In this document: in pieces, positions 56,215-63,790 of the stretch | Layout: every line of letters begins with the position of its first letter | How positions within the stretch are numbered: the first letter of the stretch is position 1 | NCBI RefSeq assembly: GCF_003611735.1 | Contig: NZ_RAWG01000005.1 | Coordinates: 1 to 64,000, forward strand | Source of the DNA: Corallococcus sicarius | GTDB lineage: Bacteria > Myxococcota > Myxococcia > Myxococcales > Myxococcaceae | Direction: 5' to 3' | Length of the DNA stretch: 64,000 nucleotides | Made by a program: the position numbers and the translations under genes | Notes under the pieces: model-generated | Databases searched by the model: none | Seen by the model: only the letters and a program-made list of their open reading frames with translations | Told to the model about the DNA's origin: nothing

Positions 56215-58073
56215 AGCACCGAACTCTCTTTCCAGGAGAACGTTCCGATACCGCCGCGGGCCTTGACGGCGCGGAGGTAGAGCAGCGTCGCGTCAGGTCC
56301 TGAGATGCCACGAGGCGCAAGGTTCCAGCACGCGTCGTTCAAGCTCGAGACCTCGTCGACGCTCAGCGACATCGGCTCGGCGAGGAGCGAGTAGTCGTTG
56401 CCCGGCCACGCGCCGCGGTCGCCGATACAGAGTACGTCGCGGCCGTCGCCGATCTGCTCGCGTAACCAGGACACCAGCGAGCCCTTGCCTCGCGTTAGGC
56501 CAAGCACATCGAGCGAGTGCGAAGAGACGACGACGCGCACGCCTTCGCCATCGAGCGGTGCGAGGCGCGCCATCACGTGAGCCGCGAGCGCGTCGGTCCT
56601 CGTCGCGCCCCTGGGTTCGACCGTGATCTGTCGAGGCCGAGGGTCGACCTTGGCGGCGGCAGCGAGCCAACCATCGGCCGACAATAATGCCTGCGCACGC
56701 TTCAACACCGCGTCGTTCGGTTCGTCCCGGGCGGGCAAGTTGTTGTCGCCAAGGGCACCGATATCCGTCCCGTTGTAGTAGCCGATGTGGACACGGGCCC
56801 AGAGCTTTCGGTCGAGAGCCTTCTGGAGTTCCTCACGGACCGACTTCCCTCGGCCAGTGGCGATACCGAGGTGAATGCCTGCCTTGAGTAGCCGCGAGCA
56901 CTCAGTCACGACATCTTCGCGAAGGCCCTCGAAGCGACCATCCTTGGTGCAGAGTGTTCCGTCGTAGTCGAGGGCGAGGGCGCCGATCGCTGTCGTGCGA
57001 GCACGGGCCAGGAATTGCTTAAGGCCTTGTTGGAACGCCTTGACGTCCGCAACGCCCTCGGGCGACGCCCAGAGCTTACGCTCAATTGGCGCACCGATGG
57101 TCGGTCGGACGCGAGGCGGGGTTAGGCGGTACAGCTTTCGGCCGAACTCGGGCACGTGCGGGCGCCCAGGGTCTTGGGCGCGTGTCTCTCCGATGCGGGC
57201 GACGAGATGGAACGCTTGCACGAGGAGGTCGATCGTCCCGGATGGGCCATCAAGGGTGGTGTCCAGCCGTACGACCGGGATGCTCTTCGGAAAAAGCCGT
57301 AGAGTAGAATCCGCGATTGCGGCGGTCCCCGGCGTCACGAGAGCAACTACCACCGTCTCGGCAGACCGGTTGGCGAGCCACAGATGTCTCCCATGGCCGA
57401 AGTTCCGGTAGTCAGCGAGCTGGGCGGCCGCGAGAGCGGACTCGTTCAGCTTAGACTCGAGGTCGGTGGCGACTGGCGAGCCCCAGCCTCCGTGGAGGAT
57501 CTGCACCATGTGCCGATTCTCGAAGAGTGCTTCGATTAACGGCCTGCGTCGTGTCTTCGGCAGTGCGACCTCGAAGCCATAGGCGCGCGCGATGAGCGCG
57601 CAGGTGGCAACCAAGCTATTAGTCGCGAGGAAGCCGTCCTTGCCCGCTGGAGCGTCTGCGGCGAACACGCGAGCCCGCGCAAAAGGCGACGCAGCATCCT
57701 TTAGGGGGTTCTCTGCACGCAGAGTGATAGCGGCAACTGCGGGAGCTTCATCGGCGATGCACGCGTCGAACGCTGCGAGGACGTCCTTGTTCTTACCGGA
57801 GGCCGAAGCGAGAAACACGCCAGCACGGTGTAACCCGGCGGGGATCGACAGCACGTCGAGCGGCGTCGTGAAGTGCGCGGGCCGGCGATGACGTGTGCGG
57901 TGTAGGAGTGATGCGAGGTGACAAGCTGTCGCGGAGCCTCCAGACCCTATCGCGACGAGAGGTCGGTCGGCAACGTCAGCAACGAACTTCTGGAGGCCCG
58001 CAACGTCGCAGGTCAACGCCCACGCAAGCGTGTCCGACAGGGCCGCTAGCTCGCTCGCGAACGCCTTACCCAT
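56211..58073 (-). CDS. SIS-HAD fusion protein (operon gene 1)
   Basis: A 620-residue two-domain protein. The N-terminal half (about 1-330) is a SIS (sugar isomerase) fold with VAIGSGGSATACHLASLLH (about 40-58) and FLASASGKNKDVLAAF (about 87-102). The C-terminal half is a Cof-type HAD phosphatase: motif I ALDYDGTLCTKDGRF (D369, D371), motif II GIATGRGKS, motif IV CIGDRGAWPGNDYSLL (about 549-564). It could isomerise and dephosphorylate a sugar phosphate. ATG 58073 follows GGAGGT. Confidence 0.85.
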   Translation of the reverse strand: MGKAFASELAALSDTLAWALTCDVAGLQKFVADVADRPLVAIGSGGSATACHLASLLHRTRHRRPAHFTTPLDVLSIPAGLHRAGVFLASASGKNKDVLAAFDACIADEAPAVAAITLRAENPLKDAASPFARARVFAADAPAGKDGFLATNSLVATCALIARAYGFEVALPKTRRRPLIEALFENRHMVQILHGGWGSPVATDLESKLNESALAAAQLADYRNFGHGRHLWLANRSAETVVVALVTPGTAAIADSTLRLFPKSIPVVRLDTTLDGPSGTIDLLVQAFHLVARIGETRAQDPGRPHVPEFGRKLYRLTPPRVRPTIGAPIERKLWASPEGVADVKAFQQGLKQFLARARTTAIGALALDYDGTLCTKDGRFEGLREDVVTECSRLLKAGIHLGIATGRGKSVREELQKALDRKLWARVHIGYYNGTDIGALGDNNLPARDEPNDAVLKRAQALLSADGWLAAAAKVDPRPRQITVEPRGATRTDALAAHVMARLAPLDGEGVRVVVSSHSLDVLGLTRGKGSLVSWLREQIGDGRDVLCIGDRGAWPGNDYSLLAEPMSLSVDEVSSLNDACWNLAPRGISGPDATLLYLRAVKARGGIGTFSWKESSVL

Positions 58074-58359
58074 GACGACCTCCGCCCCCGTGCCCACGAC
58101 CAGCCGCCATGCGCCACTCGGGTCGGTACGTGATCAGCGGGTCGGCAATCGACGTAGCGTGCACGGTAATAGGTCCTTCACCCAGGGAAAACCGCAGCAC
58201 GAGGCTCTCTTGTGGCACGTGCACCCGATACCACACGAGGTCAACGGTTGGAATGCGTTCCCACTCCTTGCCGCAGGAGGCGGTCGTCAGGGGCAACGAG
58301 ATTCTGTCCGTCACCGCGGTCGCAGCTCTCCTGCCGACGGCCGAGAGGACGATATTCAC
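58066..58359 (-). CDS. possible small protein at the head of the operon
   Basis: A GTG-started frame of 97 codons on the same strand, overlapping the SIS-HAD start by eight bases. The middle and end look like a real protein (PTVDLVWYRVHVPQESLVLR; GPITVHATSIADPLITYRPE). The first 25 residues look less convincing and the true start may lie elsewhere. If real it is a sixth gene of the operon. Unknown family. Confidence 0.4.
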   Translation of the reverse strand: MNIVLSAVGRRAATAVTDRISLPLTTASCGKEWERIPTVDLVWYRVHVPQESLVLRFSLGEGPITVHATSIADPLITYRPEWRMAAGRGHGGGGRHG

Positions 58360-58655
58360 GATGGCGCAGAAGTCCGAGCTGCCGTCCCTCGAGGTTCACG
58401 AGCAGTGGCGATTCCGTCACCCGGCCCTCGATTCGTGGACGGCGTCGAAGGCGCACGGCCCAGGAGTACCCAAGTATCCCCCATCGAAACCCAGTGCTCC
58501 GACGCTGAAGCGAGGCTGACGATGAACGATGCCGGTACGCGTCGGAAGCACTTGGCTCCGACGGTTTAGGACTTGGGCTGTGAGTACGACCCGCACTCCC
58601 TCATCGAGTAGAAGTTCTTCGTGGGCGGGCGCACCCTCGCCATTGGCAATAAGGC
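58360..58655. other. operon upstream region, partly degenerate
   Basis: The promoter of the minus-strand operon should lie here. Plus-strand fragments around 58608-58640 (KFFVGGRTLAIGNK, after an in-frame stop) look like a decayed N-terminus of the next gene. On the minus strand several short frames compete and none is convincing. Confidence 0.3.
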
Positions 58656-59273
58656 GTGGCGTCACAGCACGCTGAGGTGGTCGATCTCCACTCGCTCCCC
58701 GACACGCCACCCTCCCTGCTGCGCCAGCCCTGGCTGGTCGCGGTACTGCACCCTGACGGGGGAGCCCGCATCTTCGGCGACACCCTCTCTCTGTCCGGGT
58801 ACACCCTGGACGGCACCATGTACCTGCTCGGGTTGCTCGGGGACGGGCATTCCGTCCTCGCGCCCTGGCGGCCCCGGTGGACGGGCGAGGACCTGGAAGA
58901 GGGCTCCCGCCGGGAGCGCTCCCCGGTCATCGACGAGGGCCACGCGCCGCCGCACGCTGCCTGGGCACGGGAGGCCGCGCGCTACGCCGTCATCTTCGGG
59001 TTGCTCTTGGAGGCCGAGGGCACTCGGCTCGGAATCGAAGAGGCGCGTCGAGGCGAGGCCCATGAGGGCCTGCCGGTGCGAACCGTCTGCCTGCGTGGCC
59101 CCGTAGCTGTCCCGGCGATGTCGTCCGCGGCTGGCCTTCGCTGGCTCGGCACAGTGGAGCGCCAGGCGCGCGGATACCTCACACGCCAGCGCCACGGGCC
59201 CTGGCAATCCCTCGCCCGCTGGCAGTACGCCTCGAAGCGCTCCACGTGGCGATGGGTACGGCCGGAGTCGTAG
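58656..59273 (+). CDS. myxobacterial paralogous-family protein, likely N-terminally damaged
   Basis: A 205-codon frame from a GTG. It reads smoothly to the end (LVAVLHPDGGARIFGDTLSL; YLLGLLGDGHSVLAPWRPRW; ARYAVIFGLLLEAEGTRLGI; EAHEGLPVRTVCLRGPVAVP). Just upstream, other frames encode KFFVGGRTLAIG after a stop, so the 5' end may be frameshifted. A nearly identical piece of the C-terminal third occurs at 40182-40316. I do not recognise the family; its scattered, decayed copies suggest a fast-changing accessory (toxin-immunity-like) family, which is inference. Confidence 0.5.
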   Translation: MASQHAEVVDLHSLPDTPPSLLRQPWLVAVLHPDGGARIFGDTLSLSGYTLDGTMYLLGLLGDGHSVLAPWRPRWTGEDLEEGSRRERSPVIDEGHAPPHAAWAREAARYAVIFGLLLEAEGTRLGIEEARRGEAHEGLPVRTVCLRGPVAVPAMSSAAGLRWLGTVERQARGYLTRQRHGPWQSLARWQYASKRSTWRWVRPES

Positions 59274-59433
59274 GGGCGGCCCTGCTTGCTGCGCATACGC
59301 ATTTGCCCCCCCTTCAGTCGCACAGCAAGCAGAGATGGCTGCCTATCTCGTCGGCCATCCGTTCGAACAATGCGTCCAGCATAGGGCCCTCGCACGCCTC
59401 GCTCACTGGCAATGACACGTCCCTAGAACAGCC

Positions 59434-59475
59434 TTGACGCTCTCATGGGCTAGCGACCGGTTTGGATAGGCACAG
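59434..59475 (+). repeat. 45-bp dispersed repeat, copy 4
   Basis: TTGACGCTCTCATGGGCTAG to GGATAGGCACAG, the most divergent copy. It lies between the paralogous-family gene and the methyltransferase gene, 39 bases from the end of the latter. Confidence 0.6.
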
Positions 59476-59513
59476 ATGGTGTGGCGTGCTGCAATGTATT
59501 TGGTGATGATGGT

Positions 59514-60194
59514 TCACGTGCTTCGTGCCGATCCTGACGTTCGCGGTAGGTTTTTCGCTTCGAGTAGGAAGACCCCTGCAGCAGGTGTATATCCTCCGCG
59601 ATTCGGAAGCATAGGCATCCATCTTCCGGATAGTGGTGTGGCTCGCTTTGTCGCTGTTCCATTCCGTCCTGTCCGCAGGCCCGCTGGCTGAAAGAGGTCT
59701 TTCAGGATTGCCTTGTCGGTCTTTGTGAGGTCAGTCGCGGCGAGAGCACTTGGAACAGGGGAACTCCCGACGCGGAGGAAGAATAGTCCTCCTCTTCGGA
59801 GTAAGTGGGCAATGTCGCGAAGGTACTTCGTTCTGATGCGTTGGTTGCCAATGTTGGAGAAGACTAGGCGGTCTGAAACCAGATCGAACGTTCTATTTGC
59901 TCGCGCCAGCTTCGATAGGGTCCGGTGGTCGCCGACGGAGAATATGCATTTGTGCTTGATTAAATCTGACCTCCGAAGCCAATCGTGCCGGGAGCGTGCA
60001 TGCGCAATGCAGATTTCGGAGAGGTCGAACGCTGTCACGCGACAGCCTGCCTCGGCAAGGAGCAATGCATCGTCGCCGAGGCCGCAACCGATCTCAAGTA
60101 CTCGGGCGCCAGGCCAAGCAACACCGAATGCAAGCGCTGCCGCAATGTCTGCTGACGGTTCGTAGGGCGTGAATGCGTTGCGATTGTCGTCCAT
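59514..60194 (-). CDS. class I SAM-dependent methyltransferase
   Basis: A 226-residue methyltransferase. Motif I is VLEIGCGLGDDALLLAEAGC, motif II VTAFDLSEICIAHA, and FDLVSDRLVFSNI is near motif IV. The post-I acidic residue (Asp in AFDLS) is as expected. Substrate unknown. Start MDDNRNAFTPYEPSADI at 60194 is reasonable. GC content and codon choice are visibly lower than in the left half of the window, suggesting transfer. Confidence 0.85.
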   Translation of the reverse strand: MDDNRNAFTPYEPSADIAAALAFGVAWPGARVLEIGCGLGDDALLLAEAGCRVTAFDLSEICIAHARSRHDWLRRSDLIKHKCIFSVGDHRTLSKLARANRTFDLVSDRLVFSNIGNQRIRTKYLRDIAHLLRRGGLFFLRVGSSPVPSALAATDLTKTDKAILKDLFQPAGLRTGRNGTATKRATPLSGRWMPMLPNRGGYTPAAGVFLLEAKNLPRTSGSARST

Positions 60195-60435
60195 GGTGCG
60201 ACAGTCTATGCTCCATCGATACTCGCCGACAACCTTGCTGCGCGCTCCACGATACGCTCACCTTTGTCGTGGGGCGGCGACCACGGAGTTCTCTAGGTTG
60301 CGTCTGGATTCAATGAGAGGCGCGTGTCGGCGTGCTTGATGGTCGGTGGGTTCGGGCGCCAGCGGCCTCCCCGAGATGGCGCGCTCCTGAGTACGCCCGG
60401 CTTCGAAGTGCCAACGTTGTGAGTTCGGCGGACGT
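60195..60435. other. intergenic, upstream of an interrupted gene
   Basis: Contains the methyltransferase promoter region. Nothing else is supported; a short decayed frame is possible. Confidence 0.3.
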
Positions 60436-60537
60436 ATGCCTCGCGACCGCTGCGTTGCTGGAGTCGTGTTCCGAGGTTTTTGTGCCGGGGACCGCATTGG
60501 CACAGCAAGCTCCGATTCGGTAGGTGCCTTGGATTAA
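60436..60537 (+). pseudogene. 5' part of a gene interrupted by the IS701-type element
   Basis: An open frame from ATG 60436 reads MPRDRCVAGVVFRGFCAGDR and reaches the left end of the transposon. Removing the transposon joins it in frame to the C-terminal part at 63791-63995 (GALD | LGVYLGDV). The original start may lie further upstream. Family unknown. Confidence 0.45.
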
Positions 60538-60563
60538 TACTACTCGGTCACGTGCGTGACGGC

Positions 60564-61067
60564 TCACGAGGCGGCGCGCGAGCGTTGGCGTTGACTCGAC
60601 GCAGACACAGCGGGCAGTGGCCAATGCGGCGCAGCAGCAGGAGTTGAAGCTGCCGCCGCACTTGGGGCAGCGTCCACCGCGTCTTGCTCTGGGGGGGAAA
60701 GCGCCCGATGGAGGGCGAGGAAGCCATGAGCCACCATGCAGAGCGTGGCGTGGTGGTGGAAGCCCCGCCAGCTGCGACCCTCGAAGTGGTCCAGCCCGAC
60801 CTCTCCCTTCAGCTCCTGATAGTCGCGTTCCACTCGCCAGCGCAGCTTGGACAGGCGCACCAACTCCTTGAGCGCTGTGCCCGGGGGCAGAGACGAAAGG
60901 TGGTACTTCGTCGGGACTGCCTCGCCGCGTGGCCATTCCACCAGCAGCCACACCTCTTCACCTGGCGGCTCGCGCCAGAAGTGGTGCTCCGCCGTGTGCA
61001 CTCGCATGGCGGCAAAGCGTGAGGACTGGCCACCACGGCTTCCCTGTCGCCAGCGCACGACTCGAAA
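60564..61067 (-). pseudogene. IS701 transposase, C-terminal part
   Basis: The downstream half of the split transposase. RFAAMRVHTAEHHFWREPPG, EWPRGEAVPTKYHLSSLPPG and LRWRVERDYQELKGEVGLDH then FEGRSWRGFHHHATLCMVAH are typical for the family (the E of DDE lies in ERDYQELK). It reads into the insertion site in frame as far as GTC GTG CGC. Basic/Ala-rich tail ends at 60564. Confidence 0.85.
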
Positions 61068-61072
61068 GTCGG
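61068..61072 (+). repeat. target duplication GTCGG, left
   Basis: GTCGG here and at 62897-62901 flank the IS2-group element. The 5-bp length is that known for IS2. Confidence 0.8.
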
Positions 61073-61133
61073 TGGAGTTGCCCCCGTCAAGTAGGACATG
61101 CCCGGCTCTCGTTAAGCACCAAGGCGCACAGCT

Positions 61134-61586
61134 TCAGCGCGCGGCTTGGGCGATTTCAATGTGACGGGGGAGGCGAATGTCGGGGCGTACTGGCTCGCCG
61201 TTGCCACGGTGAATCTGACTGGGCTGGGGACCACTGTTGAGTGCGAGAAACCACGAGGGCCGCTGCTTGAGGATGTACGTGTGGAGCAGTCCGAAGAACT
61301 TCGTGATGGCGCGTGCCTCGTCCCCACCCTCATCCGCTAGATACTTCCGGCCCCAGCCTTGGCCCGGAAATTCCCCCACCCCAATCAGCCAGGAGAAGAA
61401 GGCTACGGCCTCCTCGTCCTCAGCGGTCAGTTCCCGTTGCGCGCGCCTGAAGCCATGGATGTACGCCTCCAATCGTTCAATGCGCAGTCCGTCGAGCATG
61501 TTGTCCGTTTCTCGGCCGACTCCAATGAAGAAGCACCAGTGAGGTGGCTCTTCCAGGCTGAGTCTGTAGAGATGCTTCAAGAGCAT
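61134..61586 (-). CDS. passenger gene inside the IS2-group element, unknown function
   Basis: A 150-residue protein starting MLLKHLYRLSLEEPPHWCFF at ATG 61586, which overlaps the orfB end by 10 bases. It is acidic, with Trp/Phe-rich helices (EEAVAFFSWLIGVGEFPGQG; KYLADEGGDEARAITKFFGL) and a C-terminal PVRPDIRLPRHIEIAQA. It sits wholly between orfB and the right-hand inverted repeat, so it moves with the element. It has no role in transposition that I know of. Myxobacterial relatives of this type exist as far as I recall, but I know no function. Confidence 0.7.
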   Translation of the reverse strand: MLLKHLYRLSLEEPPHWCFFIGVGRETDNMLDGLRIERLEAYIHGFRRAQRELTAEDEEAVAFFSWLIGVGEFPGQGWGRKYLADEGGDEARAITKFFGLLHTYILKQRPSWFLALNSGPQPSQIHRGNGEPVRPDIRLPRHIEIAQAAR

Positions 61587-62446
61587 GACGGCACCGCCCA
61601 TTCCTCCTCAAGTGCACAAGAGGCGGCCCCCGCAGCCTTCCGTCGAAATTCCTGCGGCGACATCATCTTGAGACCCTTGTGCGGGTGCACCGAGTTGTAG
61701 TCTGCGAACCAAACCGGCAACCGCGCGAGGACATGCGCCGCCGAGTGCAGTTCGTTGACGTACACGTAGTCGCGCTTGAACGTCCTCACGAACGCCTCGG
61801 CCATGCCGTTGCTCTCCGGTGAGTACGCGGGCGTGGTGCACACCAGCAGCCCCAGGGAGCGGCCGAACTCGCGGGTGTCGTGGGCGGTGTAGACGGGCCC
61901 GTTGTCCGAGAGCCACTCCACCGGGTGCGGCACCTTGGCCGTGCCCGGACCGAAGCGCGCCTCCACCGTCTCGACCATCAGGTCCTGGATGGTGAGCGCG
62001 GTGGGGTACTCAGCGGACGCCTGGCACGCGATGACCTCCCGGTCGCAGCAGTCGAGGGAGAAGGCCACCTGCACCCGCTCGCCGTTCCAGCAGCGAATTT
62101 CAAAGCCGTCCGAGCACCAGCGCAGGTCGCTCTTCATCGTGGTGATTTTCCCCTCGTGCGTGCGCGTGGGCTTGCCCGTGTGCCGCTGGAGGAGCAGCCC
62201 GGCATCCCGCATGAGACGGTAGGCCCGCTTGTGGTTAACTGCGGGCTGACTTTCTTTTCGGCGCTCCCGGTTGAGGAGGGCACAGGCGCGGCGGTAACCA
62301 TAGGTGGCGCGCTCCTGGGCCACCGCCTTGAGGCCCGCCAGCACCTCGGCGTCCCCTTCCGCGTCCGGGCGGCGGGGCTCTCCAGGGGAGAGGGGGCGGT
62401 GCAGGGTGGAGCGAGCCACGCCCAACGTCCTGGCCACGGCGCTCAC
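61577..62446 (-). CDS. IS3 family transposase OrfB (IS2 group)
   Basis: A 289-codon frame, catalytic part of the transposase. The rve integrase core has EIRCWNGERVQVAFSLDCCD with DREVIAC (first Asp region), VEWLSDNGPVYTAHDT (second D in SDNG) and SPESNGMAEAFVRTFKRDYV (E of DDE). It is expected mainly as OrfAB, made by -1 frameshifting at the A8 run (62488-62495). The frame continues from that point as KKTAVARGVVLLARHPVSAV, which supports the fusion. Confidence 0.92.
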   Translation of the reverse strand: MSAVARTLGVARSTLHRPLSPGEPRRPDAEGDAEVLAGLKAVAQERATYGYRRACALLNRERRKESQPAVNHKRAYRLMRDAGLLLQRHTGKPTRTHEGKITTMKSDLRWCSDGFEIRCWNGERVQVAFSLDCCDREVIACQASAEYPTALTIQDLMVETVEARFGPGTAKVPHPVEWLSDNGPVYTAHDTREFGRSLGLLVCTTPAYSPESNGMAEAFVRTFKRDYVYVNELHSAAHVLARLPVWFADYNSVHPHKGLKMMSPQEFRRKAAGAASCALEEEWAVPSCS

Positions 62447-62838
62447 AGGATGCCTCGCAAGGAGGACAACGCCGCGGGCGACAGCAGTTTTTTTTCGCGG
62501 GCCACCTCCACCGCGTCCCGCAGAATCTCCGTCTCCTGCGTCTTCTTGCCCAGCAGTCGCTGGAGCTCACGGACCTGGGCCTTGAGCGCTTGCACCTCGG
62601 AGGCGGGCACCACGTCCTCGCCCGCCTTGAGCCCGGACTCGCCACCCGCGGCCTTCAGCTGCCTCCAGCGGAACAGCAGGCTGGGGCTGATGCCGTACTT
62701 CCGGGCCACCAGGGACACGCTGCTGCCCGGCGTCTCGCACTCGGCCACCAAGCGCAGCTTCTCCTCGGCCGAGTAGCGGCGGCGGCCCTTGCTCTGCCCA
62801 GTTCCTGCCGGGGCGCCCTCTTTCGTCGTCCTCTCCAT
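62443..62838 (-). CDS. IS3 family transposase OrfA (IS2 group)
   Basis: A 131-residue OrfA with a helix-turn-helix (YSAEEKLRLVAECETPGSSV; SLVARKYGISPSLLFRWRQL) and a leucine-zipper region (SEVQALKAQVRELQRLLGKK) for multimerisation. The 3' part contains the run of eight A (minus strand, 62495-62488) at the REKKLL codons, the usual place for frameshifting. Overlap with orfB is as in IS2. Confidence 0.92.
   Translation of the reverse strand: MERTTKEGAPAGTGQSKGRRRYSAEEKLRLVAECETPGSSVSLVARKYGISPSLLFRWRQLKAAGGESGLKAGEDVVPASEVQALKAQVRELQRLLGKKTQETEILRDAVEVAREKKLLSPAALSSLRGIL
62488..62495 (-). promoter_or_regulatory. A8 slippery site for -1 programmed frameshift
   Basis: In the minus strand GCGAAAAAAAACTGCTG, within orfA. 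A -1 slip puts the ribosome into the orfB frame and yields the OrfAB transposase. Frame continuity across it is visible. Confidence 0.75.
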
Positions 62839-62896
62839 CGGTCTGACTCGCTTTCTAGCCGAACGAGCCTGTCCGACTCTTCAGGGGGCTACACCA

Positions 62897-62901
62897 GTCG
62901 G
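62897..62901 (+). repeat. target duplication GTCGG, right
   Basis: Matches 61068-61072. Confidence 0.8.
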
Positions 62902-63739
62902 ACCGAGGGAGGGTCCGCACCAGCTGCTCGATGAGGATGGGATGGTGGCCTGAGTCATCGACGTAGCGCGTACGAGGGCGCCCCATTTGGTGCGGCAATC
63001 GGAGAGGAAGCCGTGGCCGGGCCCCCGGAGGCCACACGTTCAGATTGCCTTGCACTCCCACCAGGAAGTGCAGCCTTCTGGCGCGAAGCGCTTTGCGAAA
63101 ATCGCGGCAACTGCCGTAGCCCGAGTCGGCCAGGACGAGCTTTTCATGCACGCCCCAGACAAGGGCCTCATCGAGAAGCTCGAGTGCCAGCTCCCATTCG
63201 CGCTCGAAGGGGACCTCCCTCGGTACGCCCGCTGCGCGCATGCGACGCCTGTCCGACGTCCACTCCTCGGGAAGGTACAGGCGCATCCCAATGCAGCCGC
63301 TGCCCTTTTCGCCCGCCACGTGAAGACTCACGGCCACCTGGCAATTGTCTGTGCGGCCCAGGGTTCCCGAGTACTGGCGTGCGACACCCACCGAATGCAG
63401 ACCTTTCTTCGGAAAGCCCGTGTCGTCGACAAGGAGGGCTTCCAGGCCCGGGAGCTCCCGCTCCAACTTCTGCGTGAGCCGACAGCGCACCTGAGCGTCA
63501 TCCCAGGCCGCGCCGGACACGCACTGTTGTAGTCGTTGGCGCAGGGCTTCCGTCTGTGCTGGGGCAGAGGCCAGTCGTGCCGCCATGGGCTCGATGCTCT
63601 TGCGCTCTCCGTCCAGCAGGAGGCCCGTGACGTAGCCGCCCAGTGCGCGCCGTCTCTCCGTGCGCCCCATTCCTACGGTCATCGTGTCCAGGTACTCGGA
63701 GAGCTCTCGGTCAAGCTTGTGCAGTTGCGCGGGCGTCAT
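62902..63739 (-). pseudogene. IS701 transposase, N-terminal part
   Basis: About 280 codons from ATG 63739 (MTPAQLHKLDRELSEYLDTM) with the DDE residues LLVDDTGFPKKGLHSVG (first Asp) and EKLVLADSGYGSCRDFRKAL (second Asp). It stops at IEQLVRTLPRSDW, where the IS2-group element enters; beyond that, 11 foreign codons lead to a stop. The two parts would make a transposase of about 440 residues, so the element is inactive unless supplied in trans. Confidence 0.88.
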
Positions 63740-63790
63740 GCCCCATCAACACGGGGCTATCGCGCCCGATTCATCTGACCGAGTAGTGTT

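Larger units (their letters stand above)
61073..62896 (-). mobile_element. IS2-group IS3 element carrying an extra gene
   Basis: A complete 1824-base element. The end next to orfA (read on the minus strand from 62896) starts TGGTGTAGCCCCCTGAAGAG and the other end (plus, from 61073) starts TGGAGTTGCCCCCGTCAAGT. Both lead to GGACA, and both echo the two ends of IS2 (CCCCCTGAA; TGGATTTGCCCC with GACA). Contents in transcription order: orfA, orfB, an extra gene. IS2 itself is about 1.33 kb, so about 0.5 kb is additional. Confidence 0.85.
60538..63790 (-). mobile_element. IS701-type element, split by an IS2-group insertion
   Basis: Terminal inverted repeats ACTACTCGGTCA (low end, within 60539-60550) and TGACCGAGTAGT (high end, 63778-63789) bound a transposase gene in two pieces. 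Flanking TTAA (low) and TTAG (high) fit the YTAR target type of IS701 elements, although they differ in the last base. Without the inserted 1829 bases the element is about 1.42 kb, normal for IS701. Confidence 0.75.

Noticed and set aside
58109-58519. Plus-strand 136-codon frame opposite the operon head
   Set aside because: Composition is not protein-like and the minus strand frame is better; no binding site.
61577-61620. End of the IS2-group element just after orfB
   Set aside because: No sequence there matches the orfA-side inverted repeat, whereas 61073 gives IS2-like ends and an exact 5-bp duplication.
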